A stretch of 8,761 bases of DNA from the NCBI GenBank assembly GCA_016932965.1, contig JAFGBW010000031.1, positions 1-8,761 of the forward strand, read 5' to 3'. The notes below the pieces were generated by a model. That model saw only the letters and a program-made list of their open reading frames with translations. It made no database searches and was not told where the DNA came from. Origin of the DNA: Candidatus Auribacterota bacterium (GTDB taxonomy: Bacteria; Auribacterota; JAFGBW01). Shown here piece after piece: positions 7,219 to 8,761 of the stretch; the first letter of the stretch is position 1; each line of letters starts with the position of its first letter. The position numbers and the translations under genes are program-made.

Positions 7219-7247
7219 TTGAAAACCACTCGGAAAAAAGCTAATTT
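7219..7247 (+). promoter_or_regulatory. Weak candidate promoter for the TPR gene
   Basis: TTGAAA (7219-7224, five of six to the -35 consensus) and TAATTT (7242-7247, only three of six to the -10 consensus) have a 17-base spacer. Transcription would start near 7254, about ten bases before the ATG, giving a very short leader. That would fit the absence of a visible ribosome-binding site, but the -10 match is poor. Confidence 0.25.
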
Positions 7248-7264
7248 TCGTCAACATTTGAACC

Positions 7265-8761
7265 ATGAAAAAACTGACCCGTATATTAACCATCATTATT
7301 CCTCTTGTCCTTCTATCAGGTGTAGGACTGTTTTTTCTTCTTCAGAAAAAAATGAAACGCCTTCCTTCTTCCAGGGAAAATGTTTATAAGGTCCTGCAGG
7401 AAGGAATTGACAACGCTAAAAAACGTTCTTTCCCTGAAGCACATTCAAAATTTAAAGAAGCCGAAAAAATACTGCGCCAGGATGAGCACGTTTTCTTCTC
7501 TCTGGGAGATATTGCGGAATTTCCTTCACTCATCAATGAATTCAAGACTTTTCAGCAGGAATGGGCTATAAGCCTTTTCCAGATGCTTCCAAATCCGCTG
7601 CAGGTTAAAATCACTCAATTGAAAACTTCACAAGAACTGGACACCGCTTTTGAAACAGAGTTTATCCAGGCCTTGAATAAGAATCTGATGCGGTCTGATT
7701 TCACTGAAAAACTGGCGTTAACAGGGGAGGACCGTTTTCCCAGGCGTATCCGGCTGCTCATTCGATCACTCCGTCCCGGATTGCCCCAACCAGACCCACA
7801 AGCGGTGATCAGAGATCCATCTTTTGTCTACTATAACCGCCTGTTTCTCGCCGGCGCCCTCCCTCAGTTTTTCCCGCAGCCATTAACTGAACTGGAAATC
7901 AAGATGAATGAAGCTTTGGCTTATTTCTCGGAAAGAAAGATCATCCAGGCCGAGGATATACTGAAAGACGTGATCCGGAAACAGCCATTGTATATCAAAG
8001 CCTATTTGCTCCTGGCAAGGATTGAGGAAAACAAGGGAAACCTGGACAAGGCAATTGAAATCCTTCAAGAGGCAATAAAAATCGTTCCGGATGATGAAAA
8101 TGTGCTCACGGAATTGGCCGTGTATTATAAAAAGTCGGGGAAACCCGAAAAAGCCAAAGAACTTTTGGAATCGGTGTTACAGTTGAATCCGAATAATTTC
8201 TATGCCATTCAAGGGCTCCATGTCCTCGAAAGAAATACCAGAAAAAATCTGCAGAGTTCCGCTTACTACCGGACCCTGGCTGGTGGAGATCCCAAAAATA
8301 TCATTCATTTGAGCAATCTGGCATTGGCTTTACTCAAGGAGAAAAAAATCAGTGAAAGTTATGAATCGGTCAAGAAAGGATTGATGATCCAGCCGACTGA
8401 CGGGTATCTTTTAAAGATAAAAGGCAGATTGGAGGGAATCCGCCAAAATTACAGACAGGCTGTAGAGGACCTCCTCAAGGCCAAAAAATACTCAGCCGGT
8501 TCTGACAAAGAAATCTATCTTTTACTGGGTATCACTTATTTTAATCAGCAGTTGAATGAGGAAGCTTATCAGACGTTGAATGAAGGACTGGTTTTGTTTC
8601 CCAATGAAAAACACTTTCTGTACAATCTGGCTATGGTTTGTGAAGTAATGCCTGATCACCGGAAGGAAGCCCTGGAACATTACCAGAATTACCTTCGTCT
8701 CTATCCGGAATCCGACAACCGGGAGGAGATAAATAATAAAATTAAAAATTTACAAAAAAGC
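7265..8761 (+). CDS. Membrane-anchored tetratricopeptide-repeat protein (3' end at or just beyond window edge)
   Basis: The frame runs 499 codons from ATG 7265 to the last base without a stop. Residues 1-31 form a signal anchor: MKK, a hydrophobic stretch (about 7-26) and then a basic QKKMKR stop-transfer patch, so the body is probably periplasmic and tethered to the inner membrane. An N-terminal helical pair (about 37-72) resembles a TPR. Residues about 95-205 are unlike TPRs and unrecognised. From about 211 a run of TPR-like 34-residue units follows, ending in prolines at 241, 275, 309, 377, 446 and 481; the clearest are 244-276, 277-309 and 414-446. TPRs form superhelical protein-binding scaffolds; the partner is unknown. 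The charged, lysine-rich end (NKIKNLQKS) looks like a natural C-terminus, so only a few codons may be missing. No good ribosome site precedes the ATG; the start is chosen because the signal anchor begins there. Codon use resembles its neighbours. Confidence 0.85.
   Translation, partial: MKKLTRILTIIIPLVLLSGVGLFFLLQKKMKRLPSSRENVYKVLQEGIDNAKKRSFPEAHSKFKEAEKILRQDEHVFFSLGDIAEFPSLINEFKTFQQEWAISLFQMLPNPLQVKITQLKTSQELDTAFETEFIQALNKNLMRSDFTEKLALTGEDRFPRRIRLLIRSLRPGLPQPDPQAVIRDPSFVYYNRLFLAGALPQFFPQPLTELEIKMNEALAYFSERKIIQAEDILKDVIRKQPLYIKAYLLLARIEENKGNLDKAIEILQEAIKIVPDDENVLTELAVYYKKSGKPEKAKELLESVLQLNPNNFYAIQGLHVLERNTRKNLQSSAYYRTLAGGDPKNIIHLSNLALALLKEKKISESYESVKKGLMIQPTDGYLLKIKGRLEGIRQNYRQAVEDLLKAKKYSAGSDKEIYLLLGITYFNQQLNEEAYQTLNEGLVLFPNEKHFLYNLAMVCEVMPDHRKEALEHYQNYLRLYPESDNREEINNKIKNLQKS

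Larger units (their letters stand above)
6922..7264. other. Divergent intergenic region with kinase promoter and two hairpins
   Basis: This 343-bp region separates the divergently transcribed kinase and TPR genes. It carries a strong minus-strand promoter match (6982-7010), a GC hairpin (7074-7087), a larger REP-like palindrome (7140-7169) and a weak plus-strand promoter candidate near the TPR gene. A 62-codon plus frame at 7029-7217 has no recognisable features and covers both hairpins, so I do not call it a gene. Confidence 0.6.

Overview
The window (about 45% GC by eye) looks like chromosomal DNA from a Gram-negative, probably deltaproteobacterial (Desulfobacterota-like) organism. This is an inference from a soluble hybrid histidine kinase with an N-terminal domain type I associate with such genomes, an AsmA/YdbH-like envelope protein, and intergenic repeats with words such as CTCCGTGCTCTCCGTG. 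No marker gene proves the taxonomy.

Layout: (1) 1-931, minus strand, the N-terminal 310 codons of a membrane-anchored AsmA/YdbH-like protein that runs off the left edge. (2) 932-1348, a repeat-rich intergenic mosaic. (3) 1349-3976, minus strand, a complete 875-residue P-type cation-transporting ATPase with intact catalytic motifs but altered ion-site residues. (4) 3977-4272, a second intergenic stretch with the same repeat words in the same order. (5) 4273-6921, minus strand, a complete 882-residue soluble hybrid histidine kinase: two copies of a roughly 140-residue STAS-like domain, then coiled coil, HisKA, HATPase and receiver. (6) 6922-7264, a divergent intergenic region with a good sigma-70-type promoter for the kinase and two GC-rich hairpins. 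(7) 7265 to the right edge, plus strand, a membrane-anchored TPR protein of at least 499 residues.

The three minus-strand genes are separated by roughly 300-400 bp of repeat-bearing DNA, so they are probably separate transcription units rather than an operon. There is no clear functional link between them. The kinase has no response regulator or HPt partner in the window. No tRNA, rRNA, CRISPR array, transposase or phage gene was seen. The best leads are the duplicated sensory domain of the kinase, the unusual ion-binding residues of the ATPase, and the composite heptamer/CTCCGTG repeats flanking the ATPase gene as direct copies.
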